Assembly: GCA_030433415.1 (NCBI GenBank)
Contig: JAUIMF010000028.1
Span: forward strand, 1-38,780
Source of the DNA: Gammaproteobacteria bacterium
GTDB taxonomy: Bacteria; Pseudomonadota; Gammaproteobacteria; Pseudomonadales; Halieaceae
DNA length: 38,780 nt
Direction of reading: 5' to 3'
Numbering within the stretch: position 1 is the first letter of the stretch; each line of letters starts with the position of its first letter. The notes beneath the pieces were generated by a model, which was not told where the DNA came from, made no database searches, and saw nothing but the letters and a program-made list of their open reading frames with translations. The translations under genes were made by a program, and so were the position numbers. Shown one piece after another: positions 18,986-26,692 of the stretch.

Positions 18986-19621
18986 TTACCTGATGCCCCA
19001 CTTGTAAGTGTTGTGCTGAGCAGAGGATCGGATTCCCCACTTGTAGGCCTTCTGCTCAGTGGCGGATCGAATACCCCACTTGTAGGCGTTCTGCTCAGCA
19101 GCCGAACGGATTCCCCACTTGTAGGCCTTCTGCTCAGTGGCGGATCGAATACCCCACTTGTAGGCGTTCTGCTCAGCAGCCGAACGAATGCCCCACTTGT
19201 AGGCGTTCTGCTCAGCAGCGGATCGAATGCCCCACTTGTAGGCGTTCTGTACAGCAGCTGATCGGATGCCCCACTTGTAGGCGTTTTGCTCAGCAGCGGA
19301 TCGAATGCCCCACTTATAGGCTGACTGCTTGATAGCGGAGTCAGCGGCAAGTGCGGCAGAGTCTGAACCTGCTGAGGTTGCAGCAACATAATTCACCTCG
19401 GCTCCAGCCTTGGGTGCCGGCTTCTTCGCTGTAGGAACGGTCGACCGTTGGTGCGTGCGCTGCCACTTGTAACCTGGTCCATAGGTCTGGCCAAAGAGCA
19501 TGTCTTTCGCAACGACCGCTTGTATACTTTGTTCTTCAGTATTTTGGGCGTTCACCGCCGAAATTGACATCACCGTCGCCAAAAATAAAGCGCCAGTACT
19601 GTTGATAGGTAAGACTTTCAT
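18986..19621 (-). CDS. Secreted tandem-repeat protein (nine YKWGIR units)
   Basis: A 211-residue protein I do not recognise. It has a clear signal peptide ending near AVNA-Q (about residue 25). A short unique region follows with PGYKWQR at 49-55 and an AK/PA-rich linker. Residues 102-211 contain nine copies of YKWGIR in strict 13-residue register (consensus AYKWGIRSAAEQN). The protein stops directly after the last YKWGIR. Linkers vary slightly (SAAEQNA, SAAVQNA, SATEQKA, SSAQHNT) while YKWGIR is invariant, so selection acts on the core. There are no cysteines. It could be a multi-copy peptide precursor, a docking scaffold or a surface repeat protein. It lies between a subtilase gene and a propeller kinase gene on the same strand, behind a foldable leader. 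Confidence 0.85.
   Translation of the reverse strand: MKVLPINSTGALFLATVMSISAVNAQNTEEQSIQAVVAKDMLFGQTYGPGYKWQRTHQRSTVPTAKKPAPKAGAEVNYVAATSAGSDSAALAADSAIKQSAYKWGIRSAAEQNAYKWGIRSAAVQNAYKWGIRSAAEQNAYKWGIRSAAEQNAYKWGIRSATEQKAYKWGIRSAAEQNAYKWGIRSATEQKAYKWGIRSSAQHNTYKWGIR
18989..19318 (-). repeat. Nine-copy 39-bp in-frame tandem repeat
   Basis: On the plus strand the motif CCCCACTT begins at 18996, 19035, 19074, 19113, 19152, 19191, 19230, 19269 and 19308: nine copies at exactly 39-base steps. Each encodes YKWGIR plus a 7-residue linker. Third-position differences among copies (for example GGCATC, GGTATT and GGAATC for Gly-Ile) show that the peptide, not only the DNA, is conserved. Confidence 0.97.
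19031..19186 (-). repeat. Perfect 78-bp second-order duplication inside the repeat array
   Basis: Bases 19031-19108 and 19109-19186 read the same from GATTCCCCAC to GCCGAACG, each holding two 39-bp units. This higher-order copy, with its shared SATEQK variant, points to a recent two-unit expansion by unequal crossing over or slippage. Confidence 0.9.
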
Positions 19622-19623
19622 TT

Positions 19624-19726
19624 CACCACGCCTGCCTTCGTAGTTGGTTACACAAAGCGCCAGACCTCAGGTCCGGCCACATCGGATTTATTCCCGATGC
19701 CTTCAATGCACACTCTAGGCGTGGTG
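19624..19726 (-). promoter_or_regulatory. Foldable leader (three-way junction) upstream of the repeat-protein gene
   Basis: CACCACGCCT (19624-19633) and AGGCGTGGTG (19717-19726) are perfect 10-base complements. They enclose two further dyads: GCCAGACCT/AGGTCCGGC around one central base (19659-19677, one mismatched pair) and CATCGG/CCGATG (19680-19685 with 19694-19699, 8-base loop). In the minus-strand RNA this would be a closing stem with two internal hairpins. The 3' strand of the closing stem ends two bases before the ATG, covering the only Shine-Dalgarno-like bases. A role in translation control is inferred. Confidence 0.6.
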
Positions 19727-19750
19727 TTTCTATTAAAGGAGGTGTGGGTA

Positions 19751-19766
19751 TGCCCCGTTTGGGGCA
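19751..19766 (-). other. Hairpin just after the subtilase stop
   Basis: TGCCCC and GGGGCA pair perfectly around a 4-base loop, starting eight bases beyond the subtilase stop codon (minus strand). No T run follows, so it is not a standard terminator. It may slow transcription or protect the 3' end between the subtilase and repeat-protein genes. Confidence 0.4.
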
Positions 19767-19773
19767 CCTTGTG

Positions 19774-21753
19774 CTACGGGGTTTGTTCCGCGACTTTTCT
19801 CATTCGCTCTTGCTCCACTTCAAAACGAAGGGGCCAGTTAATTGGATAGGTTGGCGGTTGGGAGTCGAGTCGCTCCAGATGTTCACGGATACCCCAGCGC
19901 AAACCCGGCACAGGCCCTTCCTGCGTAGGTGGTTCTGCCACCAGAGTTTCCGCCCCCGGAAGGGATGGAGGTGCCTGGTCGCTAAACACTGCTGGCCCCT
20001 GGTAATGGTCTCGGCCTGTAATGTCCTCTTCAAGGTTGAGTAGGTTCTGCTCGCAGGACTTATCTCCGATGGTGATGGCGCGAAGAACACTTGCGCGTCC
20101 TTCGCCTTGAGTGAAAGGTGAGTAGGCGAGGCGTCCGTCTTCGCTGATAGCCGGTTCAGCGCTGGTTATGAGCATGCACTTCAGATTGTTATTACTGAGT
20201 TCGGGTTCCAACTGAAGCATGAGTGCTGCGAGACCCGAAACCACCGCTGTGGCCTGGGATGATCCGGTCATCACGAATTCTCCCGTGCCAAGAACATACT
20301 CGGGGAACTGCTTCTCCAGCGTCGACCCGGGGCGTACATAACCCGCCATATGTCCCCCAGGCGCAACGAGGTCGGGCTTTATGTGTCCCGTGGGGGTCGG
20401 GCCCCTGGAAGAAAAATCGGGGATGTAGTCGTCGTCGCGTGTATTTTCGGTCCATGAGTCTGTAAATGCGCCAACGGTCATCAGGTACGGCAGATTGCCC
20501 GGCGATCCCACGGTCATGGGCTCCGGTCCTTCGTTACCGGCAGCCGCGGCAATAAAGATGCCCGCTTGCCAGGCACGCATGAGGGCCTGATTTACAGGGT
20601 CCTCCCAGTAAGGCCAGCGAGGTCTGGCCGCAAAGGACAGATTAAGCACCTTTATATTGAACCTTTCACGGTTGTCCACGATCCACTGGACGCCACGTAT
20701 CAGATCAAGAAAACCCGCCTCGCCACTTTCACCAAAGGCCTTCACAACAACGATGCTGGTATCGGGCGCAATCCCACGATAGCTGGGTTTTGTGGCGCCA
20801 GGCCGGGTAACGGGGCCGCTGCGGGCCAGTACGCTGGTCATATGGGAGCCATGACCGCTCTCGTCAAATGCCACATCCACCTCGGTGCCTTTTATGGCGT
20901 CAAACCTCGCAATCACGCGGTGCTCGCCATGGGTATTCAGCGCCAGTTCGGAATTGTCCTCCCAGAGGCCTGAGTCCAGAACTGCCACGGTCACACCCTT
21001 ACCCGTAATGCCGTGGCTGTGGAGCTTGGCGGCACCACTGACTTCAGCGAAGTAGCTGTCCCGCGCATAGTCATCGTAACGAGGTGGAAGCCGGGTCTCG
21101 CAATCAGCTCCGGCGCTGGCGCGCAACGAGATCGCCTTTCTCAAGGCAGGTTGATTGTCGGGTGGGATGGCAAACGTCAGGCTGATACGGAGGTATTCGC
21201 CAGCCCCAATGGTCTGCTGCAGCGCCAGTTGTCGGCCGCCTTCGGGTGTTGTGGTCTGCTGCAGTTCAAGCGGGCGCTCGTCTACAGCAGCGGTAAGCAG
21301 CGCGGGAATGCCATCGTTCAATTCAAGGGTTAGCCGATCGAGCGTCAGCGCCTCGTCACCCTTGTTGAACAACTCCCAGGTTGCCTCAGACCTGCTCCAG
21401 TGAAGTTCAATGCTCCCGACCAGACCGCACCCATCCTGCGTCAGCAGGGGCGTATCAGGCTCCCACGCAAGATCATCAATGACCCGCGTGATTCCCGTTG
21501 TTGTGTCGGTCACCCGATCCAGTTGCGGTCGCAGGAGGGTCGCTCCGATCGCATTAACGATGGGCAGTTGGTGAGTCACCGTGCCGCCAGCGTCAGTAAC
21601 CGCCTTCGCAATGCTGGCGATATCGTCGCCCTGGAGCATGACCGTTAACGGTGAATCGGTGCATGCGTAGCTCGCATGACCGGCCAGCATCACCAAGAGA
21701 CCACCGTGCCGCAATAAAGCCTTTACGCGACGTAGATAGCGCACCGGCGGCAT
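19774..21753 (-). CDS. Secreted subtilisin-like serine protease (S8) with a repeat-like C-terminal motif
   Basis: A 659-residue S8 peptidase. It has an N-terminal signal sequence (cleavage near Ala30), a propeptide-like region (about 35-95), an inserted beta-rich segment (about 105-215), and a catalytic domain with Asp260 (AVLDSGL), His301 (SGHGSH), oxyanion Asn407 (AAAGNEG) and Ser499 (TGSSQAT), so the triad is intact. The C-terminal tail is rich in proline and acidic residues and contains PGLRWGIREHLERLD, with RWGIR at 619-623, close to the YKWGIR core of the adjacent repeat protein. The ATG shares one base with the stop of the GGDEF-EAL gene (TGATG), implying coupled translation. It probably acts in the periplasm or outside the cell; processing of the repeat protein is a hypothesis. 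Confidence 0.92.
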   Translation of the reverse strand: MPPVRYLRRVKALLRHGGLLVMLAGHASYACTDSPLTVMLQGDDIASIAKAVTDAGGTVTHQLPIVNAIGATLLRPQLDRVTDTTTGITRVIDDLAWEPDTPLLTQDGCGLVGSIELHWSRSEATWELFNKGDEALTLDRLTLELNDGIPALLTAAVDERPLELQQTTTPEGGRQLALQQTIGAGEYLRISLTFAIPPDNQPALRKAISLRASAGADCETRLPPRYDDYARDSYFAEVSGAAKLHSHGITGKGVTVAVLDSGLWEDNSELALNTHGEHRVIARFDAIKGTEVDVAFDESGHGSHMTSVLARSGPVTRPGATKPSYRGIAPDTSIVVVKAFGESGEAGFLDLIRGVQWIVDNRERFNIKVLNLSFAARPRWPYWEDPVNQALMRAWQAGIFIAAAAGNEGPEPMTVGSPGNLPYLMTVGAFTDSWTENTRDDDYIPDFSSRGPTPTGHIKPDLVAPGGHMAGYVRPGSTLEKQFPEYVLGTGEFVMTGSSQATAVVSGLAALMLQLEPELSNNNLKCMLITSAEPAISEDGRLAYSPFTQGEGRASVLRAITIGDKSCEQNLLNLEEDITGRDHYQGPAVFSDQAPPSLPGAETLVAEPPTQEGPVPGLRWGIREHLERLDSQPPTYPINWPLRFEVEQERMRKVAEQTP

Positions 21754-23585
21754 CAGGCTGATTTGCTGGTATCGCGGGCGCGCTGTATCTGTGAGGAGTA
21801 GTCGCGGCGGGTTGCTTCGGGTACTGCTTCAGGAAACAGCGGCCGCTCGAAATAGTAGCCCTGCATGAGGTCGCAGCCGCGTTCCGCAAGATACGCAAGC
21901 TGTTCTTCGGTTTCGATGCCTTCGGCAATCGAGCGCATATTCAGCGCTTTGGACAGCGCGATGATGGCGTCGACGATAGCCGCGCCATCGGCAGTGTTCA
22001 TATCGGCGACAAAGCTCTGGTCGATCTTCAGTGTGTTGATGGGAAAACGCCGCAGATAGCTGAGAGACGAATACCCGGTGCCAAAATCGTCCACGGCAAG
22101 GTCCAGTCCTAGGGACTTGAGCTGAGACAGCTTGGTAATGTTGCTCTCGCCGTCGGTCATGATTGCGCTTTCGGTCAACTCGAGTTCGAGACGCTCTGCA
22201 TTCATGCCCGAGCGCTCAAGAAAGCCGCGAATGTAATGAAGCAGGTCGGGTTGATTGAACTGCAAAGGAGAGATGTTCACGCAAACGCGAAAGCTGTCCA
22301 GGCCCAGTTCATCCCAGTAAGTGCAGTGACGCGCGACTTCGTTAAGAACCCATTCACCCAGTTCGATAATCTGCCCCGTGCGCTCGGCAACGGGTATGAA
22401 GTCGCCGGGTGAGATCATGCCGCGTTCGGGATGACGCCAGCGAACCAGTGCCTCCAGGCTTACAACGCTGCCGGTAAGTACCTCGACCTGAGGCTGATAG
22501 TGCAGTTCCAACTGATTATTACGCATGGCATCGCGTAGATCCTCTTCGAGCTTGAGCTGCTCGACGGACCGCGCGTTCATTTCTTCGTTGTAAAAGCGGT
22601 AGCAGGATCTGCCATCAGCCTTGGCAGCGTACATTGCGGTGTCAGCGTTGCGCACAAGGCTGTCTGCGTTTTCGCCGTCCTGCGGGTACATGGCAATACC
22701 GATGCTGGGCGTTACCACGGGGTTGTGAGTTTGCAGGGGGATCGGCTCCGAAAGACTCGTCATAATCCGGCGCGCAATGCGTTCGACATCATCGGTGCTC
22801 AGCACATCCGCAAGCACCACAGTGAATTCGTCACCACCCAGGCGCGCGATCTCGGTCGATGCGCCGTTATCTACCGTGGGATCGTTTTCCGCACTGTTTT
22901 CGGTGTAGTAGCTGATTGCATCGTCTTCACGCAATTCGTTGATCAGGCGCTTGGATATTTCTACCAGCAGGCGGTCACCGCGGCCGTGGCCGATGGAGTC
23001 GTTGATGCGTTTGAAATTATCGAGGTCGATGAACAACAGTGCGGCATAGCTGTCGTGACGTTGCGCACGCTTTAGTATGCGGTTCAGCTGCTCATTGAAG
23101 CTGCGGCGGTTGGGCAGGCTGGTCAGTGGATCAAAGTACGCCAGATACCGAAGCCGGTCCTCCTGTCGCTTGAGCACATGAAAGGCGTTGCTCGCCCGCA
23201 GCATGTACTGCACGTCGCGCCCCAGCAGAGACCAGTTCACCGGTTTGGTTTTGTACTGCGTGGCGCCGGCGTTGAAGCCGTCGTCGATCGATTTGCGATC
23301 GTCGGAGCCCGTGACGATCATGATCGGGATGTTCTCGCCCTGGGGCATCTGGCGGATTCGCTGGCAGACTTCCAGGCCCGTCATGCCCGGCATTTCGACG
23401 TCGAGAAATATCAGGTCGGGACGCTCGCGAACAAACGCATCCAGTGCTTCATGGCCGTCGGCAGCTTCCACCACCAGCATGCCTTCGGCTTCAAGGCACT
23501 GGCGCGACAGCAAGCGCACGTTCATGTCGTCGTCGGCGACGAGAACCTTGGCTCGCTGGGTGATTGATTCGCTTTCTTGGGACAT
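21753..23585 (-). CDS. Response regulator with GGDEF and EAL domains (cyclic-di-GMP)
   Basis: A 610-residue cytoplasmic response regulator: receiver (about 10-130, Asp62 in [10 protein letters not shown]), GGDEF domain with intact RLGGDEF, and EAL domain with [28 protein letters not shown] and EGIET. Both cyclic-di-GMP synthesis and breakdown motifs look complete. The RxxD inhibitory site before GGDEF is absent ([13 protein letters not shown]). I take ATG at 23585; a GTG at 23624 would add 13 residues, and neither has a good Shine-Dalgarno. The gene overlaps the subtilase gene by one base and could be the terminal acceptor for the Hpt-bearing kinase in the same cluster. It is divergent from nadA, with a 135-base shared region. 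Confidence 0.93.
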   Translation of the reverse strand: MSQESESITQRAKVLVADDDMNVRLLSRQCLEAEGMLVVEAADGHEALDAFVRERPDLIFLDVEMPGMTGLEVCQRIRQMPQGENIPIMIVTGSDDRKSIDDGFNAGATQYKTKPVNWSLLGRDVQYMLRASNAFHVLKRQEDRLRYLAYFDPLTSLPNRRSFNEQLNRILKRAQRHDSYAALLFIDLDNFKRINDSIGHGRGDRLLVEISKRLINELREDDAISYYTENSAENDPTVDNGASTEIARLGGDEFTVVLADVLSTDDVERIARRIMTSLSEPIPLQTHNPVVTPSIGIAMYPQDGENADSLVRNADTAMYAAKADGRSCYRFYNEEMNARSVEQLKLEEDLRDAMRNNQLELHYQPQVEVLTGSVVSLEALVRWRHPERGMISPGDFIPVAERTGQIIELGEWVLNEVARHCTYWDELGLDSFRVCVNISPLQFNQPDLLHYIRGFLERSGMNAERLELELTESAIMTDGESNITKLSQLKSLGLDLAVDDFGTGYSSLSYLRRFPINTLKIDQSFVADMNTADGAAIVDAIIALSKALNMRSIAEGIETEEQLAYLAERGCDLMQGYYFERPLFPEAVPEATRRDYSSQIQRARDTSKSA

Positions 23586-23720
23586 TCGGACTGGAGGAAT
23601 CTCAGTGGCATGCAAGGCTATCACTGTGCTCTGGCTATGCCCAGCGAAAACCGTTCCAGCCGCTGTTTGCCGCTGTGGCCTGTGCTAACATTTTCTGTTT
23701 ACTTTTTCTGCAGGTTCCCC

Positions 23721-24779
23721 ATGACAATTGCGTCCGACCGGCTGCAAGCGATTCGCGAGCAGGTGCAGCATCATTTGGATCAGGCAGAGCCCGAACCCCT
23801 GTCTCCCGAGCGCAAGCTGGAACTCGAAGAGCGCATCCGCGATCAGCTGAAGGCCCACAATGCGGTGATCGTGGCGCATTACTACACGGCGCCCGAGATT
23901 CAGGCCCTGGCCGAAGCAACGGGTGGCTGCGTCTCGGATTCGCTGGAGATGGCGCGTTTCGGCCACGATCACGATGCCGACACGCTGATTGTTGCCGGTG
24001 TGCGGTTCATGGGTGAGACAGCCAAAATTCTCACGCCGGACAAGCGTGTACTGATGCCCACGCTCGAGGCGACCTGTTCACTGGACCTGGGGTGCCCGGC
24101 GGACGAGTTTTCTGCCTTCTGCGATCAGTATCCGGATCGCCAGGTCGTGGTTTACGCCAATACCTCAGCCGCCGTGAAGGCGCGTGCAGACTGGGTCGTG
24201 ACCTCCAGTATCGCCCTTGATGTGGCGGAGCACCTCGCGGATCAGGGGCAGAAGATTATCTGGGCCCCCGATCGCCACCTCGGCGATTACGTTCGGCGCG
24301 AAACCGGTGCTGATATCGTCATGTGGGACGGCGCCTGCATTGTGCACGAGGAATTCAAGGCCCGGGCGCTGCTGGATTTAAAGCGGGTCTACCCCGACGC
24401 GGCGATTCTGGTGCACCCCGAGTCACCGGCGAGTGTCATCGAGCTGGCTGACCGGGTGGGTTCGACCAGCCAGATCATCAACGCGGCAATCGAAATGGAC
24501 AATCCCCAGTTCATCGTTGCGACGGATCAGGGCATTTTTTACAAGCTGCAACAGCAGGCGCCCGACAAGCAGTTCATCATTGCGCCAACGGCGGGGAATG
24601 GCGCGACCTGCCGCAGTTGCGGCAATTGCCCGTGGATGGGTATGAATGATCTCGAAACCCTGGCCACGGTTTTCGATCGCGACGACAACGAGATTTTTGT
24701 GGATCGGGAACTTGGTGAGCGAGCCATGCGTCCGCTCAGGCGCATGCTGGAGTTCTCAGGCAAGCGGCGCGCGGCCTGA
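23721..24779 (+). CDS. nadA: Quinolinate synthase
   Basis: A 352-residue NadA, the [4Fe-4S] enzyme condensing iminoaspartate with dihydroxyacetone phosphate to quinolinate in NAD synthesis. Cluster cysteines match the family: Cys119 ([10 protein letters not shown]), Cys206 ([11 protein letters not shown]) and Cys303 in the terminal [10 protein letters not shown] motif (CxxCxxC at 297, 300, 303). Other landmarks are [11 protein letters not shown] and [12 protein letters not shown] at 23721 is preferred over upstream in-frame starts because the family begins near here and upstream codons lie in the divergent promoter region; AGG lies about six bases upstream. Its stop is three bases from the convergent bepA stop. 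Confidence 0.96.
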   Translation: MTIASDRLQAIREQVQHHLDQAEPEPLSPERKLELEERIRDQLKAHNAVIVAHYYTAPEIQALAEATGGCVSDSLEMARFGHDHDADTLIVAGVRFMGETAKILTPDKRVLMPTLEATCSLDLGCPADEFSAFCDQYPDRQVVVYANTSAAVKARADWVVTSSIALDVAEHLADQGQKIIWAPDRHLGDYVRRETGADIVMWDGACIVHEEFKARALLDLKRVYPDAAILVHPESPASVIELADRVGSTSQIINAAIEMDNPQFIVATDQGIFYKLQQQAPDKQFIIAPTAGNGATCRSCGNCPWMGMNDLETLATVFDRDDNEIFVDRELGERAMRPLRRMLEFSGKRRAA

Positions 24780-24782
24780 TTG

Positions 24783-26291
24783 TCAGGACTCCAGCAGTTC
24801 CCGCATGCGGGCAACATCGGTCAGGCGCTGATTGATTCTGGCACCGGTCGTGTAATCGTTGCCCACAAGTTTGAGGGCGTGGCGCAGCTGTTTTTCTGCT
24901 TCATCAAGTACCCCATTTAAAATGAAGTACTCGGCTCGAGCTTCGTGTAGTCCTTGAATATTGCCCGCCAGTCCCCGGACCTCCGCCAGTAGATACCAAA
25001 GATAGGGATCATTGGCTTTACGCTTGCTCTGCTCGGCAAGTACCTGTTCTGCAACATGGGACTGCTGGTCCTGCATCAGGGCTTCGGCGTAGGTGATGGT
25101 CAGGGGGTGATTGCCCGGGCTCAACCTGAGGCGCGCCGCGAGTTTTTCGGCCGCCTTGTGCGGGTTGTTGCGAGCCATTTCGATGCGGGCGTCGGCGATG
25201 ATGTACTCCAGTCGGTCCGGCTCTGCCGCCCACAGCGAGTCCAGTTCCAGCGCTGCTTCATCGGGTCTACCCGCATCGGTGAGCGCTATCACCAGGCCGT
25301 AGCGGGCAGCGGTGGTGGAGCGGGGTGAGCCCTCTAACTGCTTGCGAAAGGCGGCCACCGCTTCTTCGGGCGTATCAGACAGCTGATTCATCACCCGTGC
25401 CCGCATAAGCTGGTAATCGAGGTTGGTGGGCCGAATTTTTTTGGGGTACTGCCGAGCCCGGTTGCGCGTGTCTGCGATACGGTTTTCTGACAGGGGGTGG
25501 GTGCGCAGGAACTCGGGCACGCGACTACCGGTGGCATAGCGTGAGGCCTGCAGCATGCGCTCAAACATTGTCGAGGCGGCGTGAGGGTCCATGCCAGCCT
25601 CCACAATCGTCTGCATCGCTACGCGATCAGCCTCAGCCTCGTTACTGCGAGAGTATCGCAGGGCCTGGTCCTGGGCGGCGGCCTGCGCCGCCGTCAGCGC
25701 CGCCATGCCGGCATCGCCGCCCGCCGTGGCCATCAGTACAAAGCCCGCCAGCATGGCCGCCAGGGTCAGGGGTTGCTGGTTTTTCTGAAACTCCACCCGG
25801 CGCGAAAAATGTCGTTGGCTGAGGTGGGCGATCTCATGAGCGATTACCGTTGCCAGTTCGTCTTCGGTCTGGGCGTGCAGTAGCAGTCCGTTGTGGATCC
25901 CGATCACGCCTCCGGGAACGGCAAATGCATTGATCGTGCGGTTGTTGACGACCACCAGCTCAAGGCGCCGGTCCTGCAGTTCGCTGTGGGTGACCAGGCG
26001 AAAGATCAAATCTTCGAGATAGGCAAACAGCAGCGGATCGTCAACGGTGTTGACCTGGCTGCGAAAGTAGCGCAACCAGGCCCGGCCCAGCTTGTGCTCG
26101 TACTCTGAAGAGAAAAGGCTGGTGCTCGACTCGCCGAGATTGGGCAGCTTGAGATTCTCGACCGCCCGCACCGGTGCCGCCGTGAGGGCGGGCACCATCA
26201 GAAGCAGGGCGCTGAGTACCCAGGCGCAATAGCGATTTACTGGGAGGGTGGACAAGGTTATTCCGTGTGAGTTGGAGGCGGTCATGAGCAT
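24783..26291 (-). CDS. bepA: BepA-type M48 metalloprotease/chaperone with TPR domain
   Basis: A 502-residue periplasmic M48 protease. It has a signal sequence (hydrophobic stretch about 22-40), HEIAH with zinc ligands His152 and His156 and catalytic Glu153, and the third ligand Glu218 in NEAEAD. A hydrophobic helix (about 175-190) and a TPR-rich C-terminal half (about 300-490) follow. BepA helps assemble the outer-membrane LPS transporter LptD and degrades stalled outer-membrane proteins. Several starts are close together (ATG at 26291 and two codons later); the exact one is uncertain but does not alter the signal peptide. It is divergent from tusA and convergent with nadA. Confidence 0.9.
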   Translation of the reverse strand: MLMTASNSHGITLSTLPVNRYCAWVLSALLLMVPALTAAPVRAVENLKLPNLGESSTSLFSSEYEHKLGRAWLRYFRSQVNTVDDPLLFAYLEDLIFRLVTHSELQDRRLELVVVNNRTINAFAVPGGVIGIHNGLLLHAQTEDELATVIAHEIAHLSQRHFSRRVEFQKNQQPLTLAAMLAGFVLMATAGGDAGMAALTAAQAAAQDQALRYSRSNEAEADRVAMQTIVEAGMDPHAASTMFERMLQASRYATGSRVPEFLRTHPLSENRIADTRNRARQYPKKIRPTNLDYQLMRARVMNQLSDTPEEAVAAFRKQLEGSPRSTTAARYGLVIALTDAGRPDEAALELDSLWAAEPDRLEYIIADARIEMARNNPHKAAEKLAARLRLSPGNHPLTITYAEALMQDQQSHVAEQVLAEQSKRKANDPYLWYLLAEVRGLAGNIQGLHEARAEYFILNGVLDEAEKQLRHALKLVGNDYTTGARINQRLTDVARMRELLES

Positions 26292-26429
26292 GCAGTATTC
26301 TACGCGAGGTTGGCCCCGCAGGACCTGTCAGGTCAGCTTTTATCCTTGGACGCCCGCCGAGGCGGTTAGTTCGGCGGTTCGGGAACTCCGTGGCTCCGGT
26401 GTAAGTTGGCATATAGCGAGCATGAGGCA

Positions 26430-26690
26430 ATGTTCGAAGATCAGACAGAAACGATAAACGAGTTTCCCGTCGACCTGGTCGTGGATGCCCGCGGCCACCG
26501 CTGCCCCATGCCCCTGCTCATGGCGAAGCGCGGATTGAATACGCTGGACCCTGGCCAACTGCTGGCCCTGCAGGCCACGGATCCTGGTTCGCGGCGGGAC
26601 TTTGAGATTTTTGCCCGTCAGAGCGGTCACGAACTGCTTCGAGCTGACGATGTCGAAGAAGGCTACTATTTCTTACTGAGGAAACGCTGA
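26430..26690 (+). CDS. tusA: TusA-family sulfur carrier protein
   Basis: An 86-residue TusA/SirA-fold protein with the conserved CPMP motif (Cys25 in RGHRCPMPLL), which carries persulfide sulfur. In E. coli TusA relays sulfur for 2-thiouridine tRNA modification. The ATG at 26430 has GAGG close upstream and fits the family length; an ATG at 26406 would add eight residues. It ends two bases before the PerM-type gene, so the two are co-transcribed. Some small TusA-like proteins have other sulfur-transfer partners, so the exact pathway is inferred. Confidence 0.88.
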   Translation: MFEDQTETINEFPVDLVVDARGHRCPMPLLMAKRGLNTLDPGQLLALQATDPGSRRDFEIFARQSGHELLRADDVEEGYYFLLRKR

Positions 26691-26692
26691 CC

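Noticed and set aside
18986..19340. Regular 39-base repeats could suggest a CRISPR array
   Set aside because: The repeats are contiguous with no unique spacers, keep one reading frame, and sit inside a signal-peptide protein gene.
18814..19389. Other open frames across the repeats (a minus-strand frame rich in SGAFDPLLSRTPT and a plus-strand frame rich in LVGVLLS)
   Set aside because: A 39-base repeat keeps every frame periodic and often open. Only the YKWGIR frame has a signal peptide, a conserved core and varied synonymous codons.
19751..19766. Hairpin after the subtilase as a rho-independent terminator
   Set aside because: Stem is only 6 bp and no T tract follows on the minus strand; listed only as a hairpin.
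19736..20043. Plus-strand AAAGGAGGT followed by an open frame opposite the subtilase 3' end
   Set aside because: The ribosome-site match is excellent, but the frame is fully antisense to the conserved subtilase tail, has no recognisable domain, and its codon pattern follows the opposite strand.
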